Source: CAYGDP01 sp964348665
GTDB lineage: Bacteria > Verrucomicrobiota > Verrucomicrobiia > Palsa-1439 > CAYGDP01
DNA: 64,000 bases
Assembly (NCBI GenBank): GCA_964348665.1
Contig: CAYGDP010000001.1
Span: 257,092-321,091 of the forward strand
Reading direction: 5' to 3'
Part shown: positions 46,094 to 52,918 of the stretch, piece by piece
Layout of the letters: every line of letters begins with the position of its first letter
Numbering within the stretch: position 1 is the stretch's first letter
The notes under the pieces: generated by a model
Seen by the model: the letters and a program-made list of their open reading frames with translations, nothing else
Databases searched by the model: none
Told to the model about the DNA's origin: nothing
Position numbers and translations under genes: made by a program

Positions 46094-46533
46094 ACGAGAG
46101 CTTGCAACGGGGAACTATTCTGTTGGTCGAGGAAGACGTGGATTTTCGCAAAACACTGGCCGAAGTGCTGGAGCATGAGGGATATGAAGTGATCCCGTGC
46201 GAGGACACGGGTAGCGCCGCGTTCTGGCTCGGCTCGATTTGCGCGCCGTTGGATTTGATCCTGGCGGATGTATCACGCCAGACGGGTGCCGAGTTGGAGT
46301 TCTGGGGGCGCGTGACACGGGTATTGCCGTTTGTTCCACTGGTGCTGACAACAACCGACGATGAATCCGGCGTGCGCGAAGCGGCGGCACGGATCGGTGC
46401 GCGTGCTGTCCTTGCAAAACCGTTTTCGAGGCACGACCTTCTCTCGGTGATCGAGGAAGCGGTTTTTGACGCGAGTCTCTGGGCAACCGCGCCAGAGCGG
46501 AGTGTATCGAACGAAACGGAGAAGGCGGCATGA
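46090..46533 (+). CDS. stand-alone response regulator receiver
   Basis: 147 residues, start ATG 46090 overlapping the usp stop. Receiver features: TILLVEEDVDFRKTLAEVL, phospho-Asp in LDLILADVSRQTG, Thr in PLVLTTTDDE and Lys in AVLAKPFSRHDLL. No output domain, so it probably acts by protein-protein contact, perhaps as a phosphate sink or adaptor for the globin kinase. It shares the tail pattern ...VIEEAVFDASLWATAPE with the receiver at 48534 (VVRHAISDAALWENPL). Confidence 0.85.
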   Translation: MNESLQRGTILLVEEDVDFRKTLAEVLEHEGYEVIPCEDTGSAAFWLGSICAPLDLILADVSRQTGAELEFWGRVTRVLPFVPLVLTTTDDESGVREAAARIGARAVLAKPFSRHDLLSVIEEAVFDASLWATAPERSVSNETEKAA

Positions 46534-46552
46534 AAATCGAAAGGAAATCGGG

Positions 46553-47236
46553 ATGAAAGTGATGATTTCCACCGACACCGAACCGCTCGAAGCGCAACAA
46601 ATCGAGCAGCCCATTTGTAAGCAGTTGGAAGCCGGCGTGGAGCGTGGACTGCCCGATGGCAGGTTCTTGCGACTTCGACTGACAACGCCTGACGACGAAT
46701 CGCAGTTGCGGGAGTTGGGCGAATCGCTCTCCGTTCGCACGCTTTCGGAAGTGCTTTTTCAATCCATCCATGCCCCGTCCGCCGCCAATCTCGATCGTTA
46801 TTTGCAGACCGAGTTTCCTGTCTGTGTAACGATTGTGGCATGGTTCGAAACCGAGGTAACCCGCAACCAGCGGCGGCTCGCGCCATGGGTTGGTTTGGCG
46901 CATTACTGGAAGATTGAACCGAAAAAAGCCATGTTGACACTCGTTGTAGGCGATCCGTGGAGGGAGCGGGGCGTTGGCAAAAAATTATTTGAGGTGCTGG
47001 TGGCGGTGGCGCGAGAGGCAGGGATCGAGAAATTGACAACGTTTTTTTCCGCCGATAATGCGGCCATGCTCCGGTTACTGCAACGTTGCGGGCTGACGTT
47101 AAGCAAGCCCGCAGACGACCAAACCCCATGGGAAATCAATCTCTCAATGACCTCACCTGCGGAGGGCGAAACCGGAGGAGGATGCTCATTGGAAGACACA
47201 ACCAAACCCGAGATCAAAGGAGAAATAACAAGATGA
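46553..47236 (+). CDS. GNAT-family N-acetyltransferase
   Basis: 227 residues from ATG 46553 after AAGGAAATCGGG. The C-terminal half has the acetyl-CoA loop in LTLVVGDPWRERGVGKKLFE (R-x-x-G-x-G/A), followed by TFFSADNAAMLRLLQRCGLT. The N-terminal 60 residues (MKVMISTDTEPLEAQQIEQP) are not typical of GNATs. Some actinobacterial and Geobacter GNATs of this kind acetylate acetyl-CoA synthetase and USPs; the proximity to usp genes makes protein acetylation an attractive but untested idea. Stop overlaps the CBM48 gene (ATGA). Confidence 0.8.
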   Translation: MKVMISTDTEPLEAQQIEQPICKQLEAGVERGLPDGRFLRLRLTTPDDESQLRELGESLSVRTLSEVLFQSIHAPSAANLDRYLQTEFPVCVTIVAWFETEVTRNQRRLAPWVGLAHYWKIEPKKAMLTLVVGDPWRERGVGKKLFEVLVAVAREAGIEKLTTFFSADNAAMLRLLQRCGLTLSKPADDQTPWEINLSMTSPAEGETGGGCSLEDTTKPEIKGEITR

Positions 47237-47514
47237 AAAAAAGTTTCAAAGGCAACCTCAAACGTCCCGTCGCGTTCACCTGCCATGCGCCCGACGCCAA
47301 ATGCGTTTGTGTCGCGGGGTCGTTTTGCAATTGGAATGCCAACGCGATGCCGATGCAACGCAGCGAAGATGGCAAGTGGCGGACGACCGTGCATGTCACC
47401 CCGGGTCGTTACGAGTACCGCTTTGTGGTGGACGGCGAATGGCACGATGACCCGAATGCTACCGAGCGCGCCCAGAATGATTTCGGCACGGAAAACTGTG
47501 TAGTGAAAGTATAA
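47233..47514 (+). CDS. glycogen-binding (CBM48 / isoamylase early-set) domain protein
   Basis: 93 residues consisting of one domain: RPVAFTCHAPDAKCVCVAGS, FCNWNANAMPMQRSEDGKWR, TTVHVTPGRYEYRFVVDGEW, DDPNATERAQNDFGTENCVV. This matches the AMPK-beta/CBM48 module that binds glycogen or branched glucans, with the W-N and Y-E-Y-R-F-V-V-D-G residues. Small free-standing modules of this type occur with Hsp20 and USP genes in other stress clusters. Possibly tethers a partner to glycogen. Confidence 0.88.
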   Translation: MKKSFKGNLKRPVAFTCHAPDAKCVCVAGSFCNWNANAMPMQRSEDGKWRTTVHVTPGRYEYRFVVDGEWHDDPNATERAQNDFGTENCVVKV

Positions 47515-47532
47515 GAAAGGAGGTGAACGACG

Positions 47533-47982
47533 ATGCAACTGACACGATGGCAACCGGAGACGGAACTGTCCCGGTTTCATGAAGAGATGGACCGCATCTT
47601 CAATCGGATCTTCGGCGAACCGCGGACGATCGATGTCGCGCCGCTGACCGGCATTTGGTCGCCGTCGGTGGACGTATTGGAGGACGGCAACAACTTGATC
47701 GTCAAGGCAGACCTGCCGGGTGTGAAAAAGGAAGACGTGGAGATTACGACCACGACGGACGAAGTGACGATTGACGCGAAGATGGAGGAAAAGAAAGAGG
47801 AGAAAGGGAAAAACGGCTATTACCGGAGCGAGCGGCGGAGCGGGCGTTTTTTGCGGACGATTCCGCTGCCTGTTCATGTGAACGCAGAAAAAGCATTGGC
47901 CGTTTTTAAGGACGGTATGCTGACCCTGACGATTCCCAAGTTGGCGGAAACGCCGAAGGGAAAGAAGGTTGCGGTGCAGTAA
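47533..47982 (+). CDS. Hsp20/alpha-crystallin small heat-shock protein
   Basis: 149 residues: N-terminal MQLTRWQPETELSRFHEEMD, crystallin domain WSPSVDVLEDGNNLIVKADL, PGVKKEDVEITTTTDEVTID, and GRFLRTIPLPVHVNAEKALA, GMLTLTIPKLA. A very strong SD (AAAGGAGGTGA) precedes ATG 47533. It is an ATP-independent holdase that prevents aggregation; HspX of the mycobacterial dormancy regulon is the same family. Near the end of the promoter-2 operon. Confidence 0.95.
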   Translation: MQLTRWQPETELSRFHEEMDRIFNRIFGEPRTIDVAPLTGIWSPSVDVLEDGNNLIVKADLPGVKKEDVEITTTTDEVTIDAKMEEKKEEKGKNGYYRSERRSGRFLRTIPLPVHVNAEKALAVFKDGMLTLTIPKLAETPKGKKVAVQ

Positions 47983-48106
47983 GGCAGCGTTCGAGGGGAG
48001 GCGGTTTTTTGGCGTCCTCCCCTCGGCGCAAAAAGGGAGTAGATTGAGACAAGAAAGCGCGAGATGTGCGATGAAACGAGTGAATCTTTTGAAGAAGGAG
48101 ACGAAT

Positions 48107-48313
48107 ATGTCGCTACGAACGTTTCATATCTTCTTCATCACTCTGGCCATGATCGCGGCGCTGTCGTTTGGCGAGTGGGCGCTGGGCGCCTTCCGCGTGG
48201 GGAAAGAGGTTTGGGGTTTGGTTGCCAGCCTAGTTTCTTACGCGGTGGTGGCCGGTCTGCTCGGCTATCTCGGCTGGTTCTTGATCGAGACCGATACAAA
48301 GAAGAACCAGTAA
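48107..48313 (+). CDS. small two-helix membrane protein
   Basis: 68 residues from ATG 48107 with SD AGGAG seven bases before it; an in-frame ATG at 48071 is possible. Two hydrophobic helices (FHIFFITLAMIAALSFGEWA and WGLVASLVSYAVVAGLLGYL) are joined by GAFRVGKEV, and the protein ends with a charged tail (ETDTKKNQ). No family recognised. It follows hsp20 by about 120 bp and is probably the last gene of that operon. Confidence 0.7.
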   Translation: MSLRTFHIFFITLAMIAALSFGEWALGAFRVGKEVWGLVASLVSYAVVAGLLGYLGWFLIETDTKKNQ

Positions 48314-48430
48314 GCGTTGCGAGGAGTTTGATGAAGTGAAACTCGCCCGGGCGGGGTTGTTTCACTGCCGCTCGGAGCGGATATCCAGAAGTATTTCATC
48401 CTTGGAGACGTCGTTACTTTGTCATCCCGC

Positions 48431-48515
48431 CGACATTTTCGCCGACAGCTTGTCGACTTGAAGACGGTGTTTGAAGGGGATTCCCGCACGATTTTCCCAT
48501 GGCATTGGGCTTGCT
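48431..48515 (+). promoter_or_regulatory. sigma-54 promoter 3 with activator site
   Basis: Activator site CGACA-TTT-T-CG-CCGACA-GCT-TGTC from 48431; middle box GGGGATTCCCGCACGA ending 48491; -24/-12 element TGGCATTGGGCTTGCT at 48500-48515. Activator site to -24 is 69 bp. The predicted start near 48526 lies only about 8 bases before ATG 48534. Confidence 0.85.
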
Positions 48516-48533
48516 CCGGGAGTGACCGTGAAG

Positions 48534-48986
48534 ATGAATCGAGCCGGAATCAGCGCAAACACAGCCGCCATTGCCAGCATCATGCTAGTGGATGATGACG
48601 AACCGTTGCGTCGGTCGTTGACGATCTTATTGGAACAGAGAGGCTACGAGGTGGCGGCGTATGCAAATCCAATCGAAGCGGTGGACGCCGTCGCTGCGTC
48701 CCGCCGGCGATTCGATCTGGTCATCACCGACGTGCGGATGCCGAACATGGATGGGATTCATTTTCTAGGAATCTATCGCCGCGCGTTTCCTGCGGTTCCG
48801 GTCATCGTGATGACGGCATTCGCGGGTGATTTAGTGCGGGAAAACGAAACGCCGGAAGGTGCGTTTGCGTTCTTAAGCAAGCCGCTGGATGTGGAACAGT
48901 TTCTTGGCGTGGTCCGCCATGCGATCAGTGACGCGGCGCTTTGGGAAAATCCACTAGTAAGCGTCAGAAGCAGAGGTGGCCGATGA
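48534..48986 (+). CDS. stand-alone response regulator receiver
   Basis: 150 residues from ATG 48534; the promoter position rules out the earlier in-frame ATG at 48471. Receiver motifs: SIMLVDDDEPLRRSLTILL, phospho-Asp in LVITDVRMPNMDG, VIVMTAFAGD and Lys in FLSKPLDVEQFL. No DNA-binding domain. First gene of a four-gene overlapping set alternating receivers with YCxxC-family proteins, which suggests each receiver works with the protein that follows it. Confidence 0.9.
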   Translation: MNRAGISANTAAIASIMLVDDDEPLRRSLTILLEQRGYEVAAYANPIEAVDAVAASRRRFDLVITDVRMPNMDGIHFLGIYRRAFPAVPVIVMTAFAGDLVRENETPEGAFAFLSKPLDVEQFLGVVRHAISDAALWENPLVSVRSRGGR

Positions 48987-49441
48987 ACGAGCAATTGCAA
49001 TCCAAGCTATCCTCGCTGCTGGAGCGAGATCACGCGGAGATCGGTCGCATCTGGACCCAGCGGCTAAGTAAAGAAGCGTTCGTCGCCTGCATGTCGTTGA
49101 GCCATCGCGTCATCTCGCCGGTGGACGCCTTATTGCGCGACGTGCGTCGCGGCATGGAAGGGCACGCGCCGGTGGGGTTGCTGACCAGTATCGAAGACGA
49201 ACAGGTGTACACGAGCCAACAACTCGGTCTCTGTCGCGCGGCGGAGGTCTTTCAAGTGGGAGAGGCGGTGGTGCGCCACTGGGTTTCAAGACACCTCGAT
49301 GCGGCTGATGCAGAAAAATACCAGGCCTTCGAAATGATCAACCGCGTCTTTCACAAACTTATCCGCCTCTACACACTGCATTATTGCTCGCAATGCCACG
49401 CTCGACTCGACCCAAAAAAACTTACCGAGGCAACACCGTGA
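48983..49441 (+). CDS. YCxxC-family helical protein, paralogue 1
   Basis: 152 residues from ATG 48983, overlapping the receiver stop (ATGA). Predicted all-helical. C-terminal signature: FQVGEAVVRHWVSRHL, FEMINRVFHKLIRLYTLHYC, SQCHARLD. Three paralogues lie nearby (49871, 51975, 52439) sharing G-E-x-V-x-R-x-W, F/Y-E-x-x-N-R-x-F-x-x-L and YCxxC. I do not recognise the family with confidence; the helical layout recalls the N-terminal domains of RsbR-type regulators. The paired cysteines suggest metal or redox sensing. Confidence 0.75.
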   Translation: MNEQLQSKLSSLLERDHAEIGRIWTQRLSKEAFVACMSLSHRVISPVDALLRDVRRGMEGHAPVGLLTSIEDEQVYTSQQLGLCRAAEVFQVGEAVVRHWVSRHLDAADAEKYQAFEMINRVFHKLIRLYTLHYCSQCHARLDPKKLTEATP

Positions 49442-49860
49442 ATTCCACCCGACACCATCCGGCCGGCATTTTGCTTGTGGACGACGACACTGAACTGCTG
49501 AAGGCGCTTGCCAAGCTTCTCGAAACGGAAGGCTACGACGTGCTGGACCTTCCCAGTTGTGATGCTGCCATGAAATATATCCAGCGTAGCAGCCAGCGGT
49601 TTGACCTCGCCATCACGGATGTCTCCATGACGGGAATGAGCGGCATCGAGTTTCTTAGGGAATTCAAAGAGCGTTACCCGGCAGTGCCAGTCGTCATTAT
49701 CACGGCGTTTGGCTCTTGGGGACAATACAAAGACGCCCTGAAATATGGCGCCTTCGATTATATCAACAAACCATTGGACATTGCAGAGTTTCTCACGACC
49801 GTGCGTCGCGCGCTCGGTCAGAATGGAGCAAGCGCCCCCAACATCCTGGCACCGGCGTGA
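49438..49860 (+). CDS. stand-alone response regulator receiver
   Basis: 140 residues from GTG 49438, which overlaps the previous stop (GTGA). Motifs: AGILLVDDDTELLKALAKLL, phospho-Asp in LAITDVSMTGMSG, VVIITAFGSWG and Lys in YINKPLDIAEFL. It lacks an output domain. Placed between two YCxxC-family genes; spacing of 10 bp to the next. Confidence 0.9.
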   Translation: MNSTRHHPAGILLVDDDTELLKALAKLLETEGYDVLDLPSCDAAMKYIQRSSQRFDLAITDVSMTGMSGIEFLREFKERYPAVPVVIITAFGSWGQYKDALKYGAFDYINKPLDIAEFLTTVRRALGQNGASAPNILAPA

Positions 49861-49870
49861 AAGCAAAACC

Positions 49871-50332
49871 ATGAAACCACCACTGCAAAAAAGGATCTAC
49901 GAATTGTTGGATGCCGATCGGGATTGGGTGAGCGACCGGTGGGAAGAACGGCTTGGCGAAAACACGCTGCTGGAAAACCTACGCCTCCAAGCGCCCGCAG
50001 CCAATCCAGTGCGATTTCTCATGCACGATCTTCTCCGGGTTTTAGCAGGAGAATTGCCGACGGGATGTACCGCCCCCACCGAAGAAGAAATCCGGCAGCT
50101 GACGACGTTCAATGTCTGGCAGATCGGGCTGGCTCACGGCACCGAGGCGTTTCTCACCGGAGAAGTTGTCGTGCGCGAATGGATTCGCGGACACCTGCCA
50201 TTGGGCGATGAGGAACAATTGCAGATGTTCGAAATCATCAATCGCGCGTTTCAACGTCTCTACCGATTTCACACGCTCCACTATTGCGACGCCTGTCGCT
50301 CTAGTTTGACACGCCATCCTGTCCGTTCGTAA
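49871..50332 (+). CDS. YCxxC-family helical protein, paralogue 2
   Basis: 153 residues from ATG 49871. Segments: WVSDRWEERLGENTLLENLR, FLTGEVVVREWIRGHLPLGD, FEIINRAFQRLYRFHTLHYC, DACRSSL. Same family as 48983, 51975 and 52439. The N-terminal half (ERLGEN, FLMHDLLRVLAGELP) is closest to paralogue 4. Last gene of the promoter-3 operon; promoter 4 starts 25 bp after its stop. Confidence 0.75.
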   Translation: MKPPLQKRIYELLDADRDWVSDRWEERLGENTLLENLRLQAPAANPVRFLMHDLLRVLAGELPTGCTAPTEEEIRQLTTFNVWQIGLAHGTEAFLTGEVVVREWIRGHLPLGDEEQLQMFEIINRAFQRLYRFHTLHYCDACRSSLTRHPVRS

Positions 50333-50356
50333 TTGGCCGTCAATATTTCCAGATTG

Positions 50357-50440
50357 CGACATGCTTTCCGACAATTTGTCGCCCTTGACCAATTCTCTAG
50401 GGTGTTTCCCTCACGAGTTCGCCTTGGCATCGGCGATGCT
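50357..50440 (+). promoter_or_regulatory. sigma-54 promoter 4 with activator site (nitrite reductase operon)
   Basis: Activator site CGACA-TGC-T-TT-CCGACA-ATT-TGTC from 50357, with a perfect CGACAA-T-TTGTCG palindrome; middle box GGGTGTTTCCCTCACGA ending 50416; -24/-12 element TGGCATCGGCGATGCT at 50425-50440. Activator site to -24 is 68 bp. Confidence 0.85.
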
Positions 50441-50480
50441 GATGGGGAGGTTGATGATAATTCAAATGCAAGGAGGAACG

Positions 50481-51506
50481 GTGATCCGTCTTGGAGCAAT
50501 GGTTTGTGGATTGATCTGCGCTTCAATCGTAGCCATGGCTGGTGATCCGCTCCCACGGGAACAGGCCGTTCTGACATCCGCTCCCAATGTGTCCCCACCG
50601 ATTACGCGCAAAAAACCAGCGCACGTCGTCGTCCAAATGGATGTCAAGGAATACATCGGAGAGGTCGCACCCGGTCTCAAAATGGAACTGTGGGGATTCA
50701 ACGGCCAAGTGCCTGGCCCGTTCATCCGCGTGCGTGAAGGCGATGATGTTGAGTTTCGTTTCGCCAACGATGTCGCGGCAAAGAATTCACACACCGTAGA
50801 TTTCCACGCGGTTACCGGACCGTGCGGCGCGGCCTGTTGGCTGTTGACCGAGCCAGGAAACGAACGCGCCGTGATAGCCAAGATGATGAATCCCGGCCTC
50901 TACATCTATCACTGTGCCGCGCCGCCGATTCCGGTCCATGTTGCGAAGGGATTGTACGGTTTGATCCTGGTGGAGCCGAAAGCAGGTCTGCCGAAAGTGG
51001 ATCGTGAGTATTACATTTTGCAGAGCGAATTTTATGCGGAAGGCGCGCCAAACGAGGACGGCGTGCTGGCATTCTCATCCAAGAATGGTCTTGATGAGCG
51101 GCCGACGTTCGTCGTTTTCAACGGAAAAGTCGGCGCCATCGCAGGCGATAACGCGCTGAAAGCGAAAGTGGGAGAAACGGTGCGGTTCTACGTCGGCAAT
51201 GCCGGACCGAATCTGGTCAGCTCGTTTCATCTGATCGGCGAAATTTTCGACCGCGTCTATCGCGAAGGCAGCCTTTCGAACGCGGAAAAAGACATCCAAA
51301 CCACGCTCATTCCGGCGGGCGCGGCGTCCACGGTCGAGTTCAAACTCCAAGTGCCGGGCGATTTTTCCATCGTGGATCACAGCATCTTCCGCATCAACAA
51401 AGGTGCGGCAGGCATCCTTCGTGTCGAAGGACCGCATAATCCCGACGTGTATCGGAAACTCGAATCCTCCGTCGGTCAACAACCAACCCAAAGGAGAAAC
51501 CAATGA
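50481..51506 (+). CDS. nirK: copper-containing nitrite reductase (NirK/AniA-like) with Met-to-Leu at the type 1 copper
   Basis: 341 residues from GTG 50481 after AAGGAGG. Earlier in-frame ATGs (50361 onward) lie before the promoter; ATG 50454 is possible. A signal peptide (MVCGLICASIVAMAGDP) precedes two cupredoxin domains. Type 1 copper ligands H104, C145 and H153 are present. Type 2 ligands H109, H144 and about H300, catalytic D107 (HTVDFHAVTG) and H250 (SSFHLIGEIFDRV) are present too. The axial methionine expected in HxxxGM is L158 (HVAKGLYGLILVEP). It reduces nitrite to NO in the periplasm. The NO could feed back on the globin kinase and be handled by the globin fusion at 52915. Overlaps the next gene (ATGA). 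Confidence 0.9.
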   Translation: MIRLGAMVCGLICASIVAMAGDPLPREQAVLTSAPNVSPPITRKKPAHVVVQMDVKEYIGEVAPGLKMELWGFNGQVPGPFIRVREGDDVEFRFANDVAAKNSHTVDFHAVTGPCGAACWLLTEPGNERAVIAKMMNPGLYIYHCAAPPIPVHVAKGLYGLILVEPKAGLPKVDREYYILQSEFYAEGAPNEDGVLAFSSKNGLDERPTFVVFNGKVGAIAGDNALKAKVGETVRFYVGNAGPNLVSSFHLIGEIFDRVYREGSLSNAEKDIQTTLIPAGAASTVEFKLQVPGDFSIVDHSIFRINKGAAGILRVEGPHNPDVYRKLESSVGQQPTQRRNQ

Positions 51507-51892
51507 AAAAGACAATCAGCAAACTGCTCATGGCCATGGCCTTGATCGCGTTCGTGGGAATGGCCAGTGCCGCCCCGCCCGAAAGAGGGCTGCGGTACAT
51601 CGAGACGCAGAAGGATCTCGATGAATTGAAAGGCAGCCCCTACGTCGCCCATGCGTGCCCGAAGTGTAAGTCGATCACGATCCTCGTGCAAACTTCAGTC
51701 AAGCCCGGGGCGCGGACCGAGGAGAAAGCCGTAAACGTCCATCAGTGTCCCGGCTGCGAAGGCAAACTGGTCAAGAAAGACGGGAGCAAGGAAACCAAGT
51801 ATGTGCACGTCTGCAAGAAGTGCGGCAGTGAAGACGCCTTCTGCTGCGCGCTCAAACCCGGTGACCCGATCCCCGGAATGGAGAAGAAATGA
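51503..51892 (+). CDS. exported Cys-rich (zinc-ribbon-like) protein
   Basis: 129 residues: signal peptide ISKLLMAMALIAFVGMASAA, then three CxxC knuckles (HACPKCKS, HQCPGCEG, VHVCKKCGSEDAFCC). The layout resembles small periplasmic metal-binding proteins, perhaps supplying or storing copper for NirK, since its start overlaps nirK. I do not recognise a named family. It is followed by a strong 15-bp RNA hairpin. Confidence 0.75.
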   Translation: MKKTISKLLMAMALIAFVGMASAAPPERGLRYIETQKDLDELKGSPYVAHACPKCKSITILVQTSVKPGARTEEKAVNVHQCPGCEGKLVKKDGSKETKYVHVCKKCGSEDAFCCALKPGDPIPGMEKK

Positions 51893-51905
51893 AGTGCCCG
51901 CTGCG

Positions 51906-51938
51906 TCACTCGCACGGAGCATGGCTCCGTGCGAGTGA
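51906..51938 (+). repeat. intra-operon hairpin, 15-bp perfect stem
   Basis: Arms 51906-51920 and 51924-51938 are exact reverse complements separated by ATG. No T-run follows, so it is not a standard rho-independent terminator. A processing or stability element between the nirK pair and the downstream genes fits better. Its core (GGAGC-ATG-GCTCC) resembles palindromes at 61836-61880. Confidence 0.8.
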
Positions 51939-51974
51939 TGACAGACGTCGATCCACCATGATGAGGAAAACACG

Positions 51975-52442
51975 ATGAGCCGAGACATTCAACAAGAATT
52001 GGTCAATGCCTTGACGTATGACTCGGACGGTTTCTGTCGCGAGTGGGAGCTTCAACTCAACTACGAAGCAAACCTCGCCGGAATGGATATGCGCAACACG
52101 CCGGTCGCGCCATTAAAGCAGTTTGCATTCGACATCGCGCGAATCGTAGAAGGTTTGCTGACGCTTGGGCCGAACATTCGCGGCGAACGGGAGCCACATC
52201 GGTTGCCTTGTTATGGCGGGCACGCCGTCGGGTTGTGGCAGGCGATCGAGGTTTTTCTGATCGGCGAAGAAGTTGCAAGAATTTGGGTCCGCCGACACAT
52301 TTACGTGGACGACGAGGACTTGCTCCGGCTGTATGAAATGCTGAATCGCGCGTTTCAGCAACTCATTCGTCATTATGTTCTGGAATACTGCGAGCGGTGC
52401 CGCGCCGGCAATCTCGCTCATTCTGCGGAGGCAATGGCATGA
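51975..52442 (+). CDS. YCxxC-family helical protein, paralogue 3
   Basis: 155 residues from ATG 51975. Key segments: FCREWELQLNYEANLAGMDM, QAIEVFLIGEEVARIWVRRH, LYEMLNRAFQQLIRHYVLEY, CERCRAGNL. It differs most from the other three in the N-terminal half but keeps the GE-x-V-x-R-x-W, N-R-x-F and YCxxC marks. The stop overlaps paralogue 4 (ATGA). Confidence 0.75.
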   Translation: MSRDIQQELVNALTYDSDGFCREWELQLNYEANLAGMDMRNTPVAPLKQFAFDIARIVEGLLTLGPNIRGEREPHRLPCYGGHAVGLWQAIEVFLIGEEVARIWVRRHIYVDDEDLLRLYEMLNRAFQQLIRHYVLEYCERCRAGNLAHSAEAMA

Positions 52443-52918
52443 CCGCTGAATCTTCCATTTCATCACGCCTGATCACCGCGATCAAAGAAAACGAGGAAAT
52501 CCTCGGCCATCTTTGGGAACGTCGCCTTGGCGCTAATTCGGTGATCGTCAGCATGGGACGCTCCGACCCGTTCATTCAACCGACCCGCTTGCTGCTTCAC
52601 GATGTCGTGCGAGTATTGGAAGGAGAAATGCCTTCCGCTGCTCCCGTGCCGACTCTGCCCGAATTGAAACACGCGGCGTTTTTTGGGCTATGGCGAATCC
52701 AGCTTTGTCACGGCATCGAAGTCTTTCTGGCAGGCGAACAGGTCATTCGCGAATGGGCGATCGAACGGCTCGCCGCGGATGGGGCGACGAAAGTCGAGAT
52801 TTTCGACAAGCTAAACCGGGTGTTTCACCGGCTTTTTCGCGCGTACGCGCACAATTATTGCGACGCCTGCCGCGAAACATTGGCAACGGCAACCGCAATC
52901 CCGCGAAAGGAATCATGA
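52439..52918 (+). CDS. YCxxC-family helical protein, paralogue 4
   Basis: 159 residues from ATG 52439. Key segments: ILGHLWERRLGANSVIVSMG, LLLHDVVRVLEGEMPS, HGIEVFLAGEQVIREWAIER, FDKLNRVFHRLFRAYAHNYC, DACRETL. Its stop overlaps the start of the globin fusion gene (ATGA), so this family is co-translated with a receiver in one operon and a heme protein in another. Confidence 0.75.
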   Translation: MTAESSISSRLITAIKENEEILGHLWERRLGANSVIVSMGRSDPFIQPTRLLLHDVVRVLEGEMPSAAPVPTLPELKHAAFFGLWRIQLCHGIEVFLAGEQVIREWAIERLAADGATKVEIFDKLNRVFHRLFRAYAHNYCDACRETLATATAIPRKES

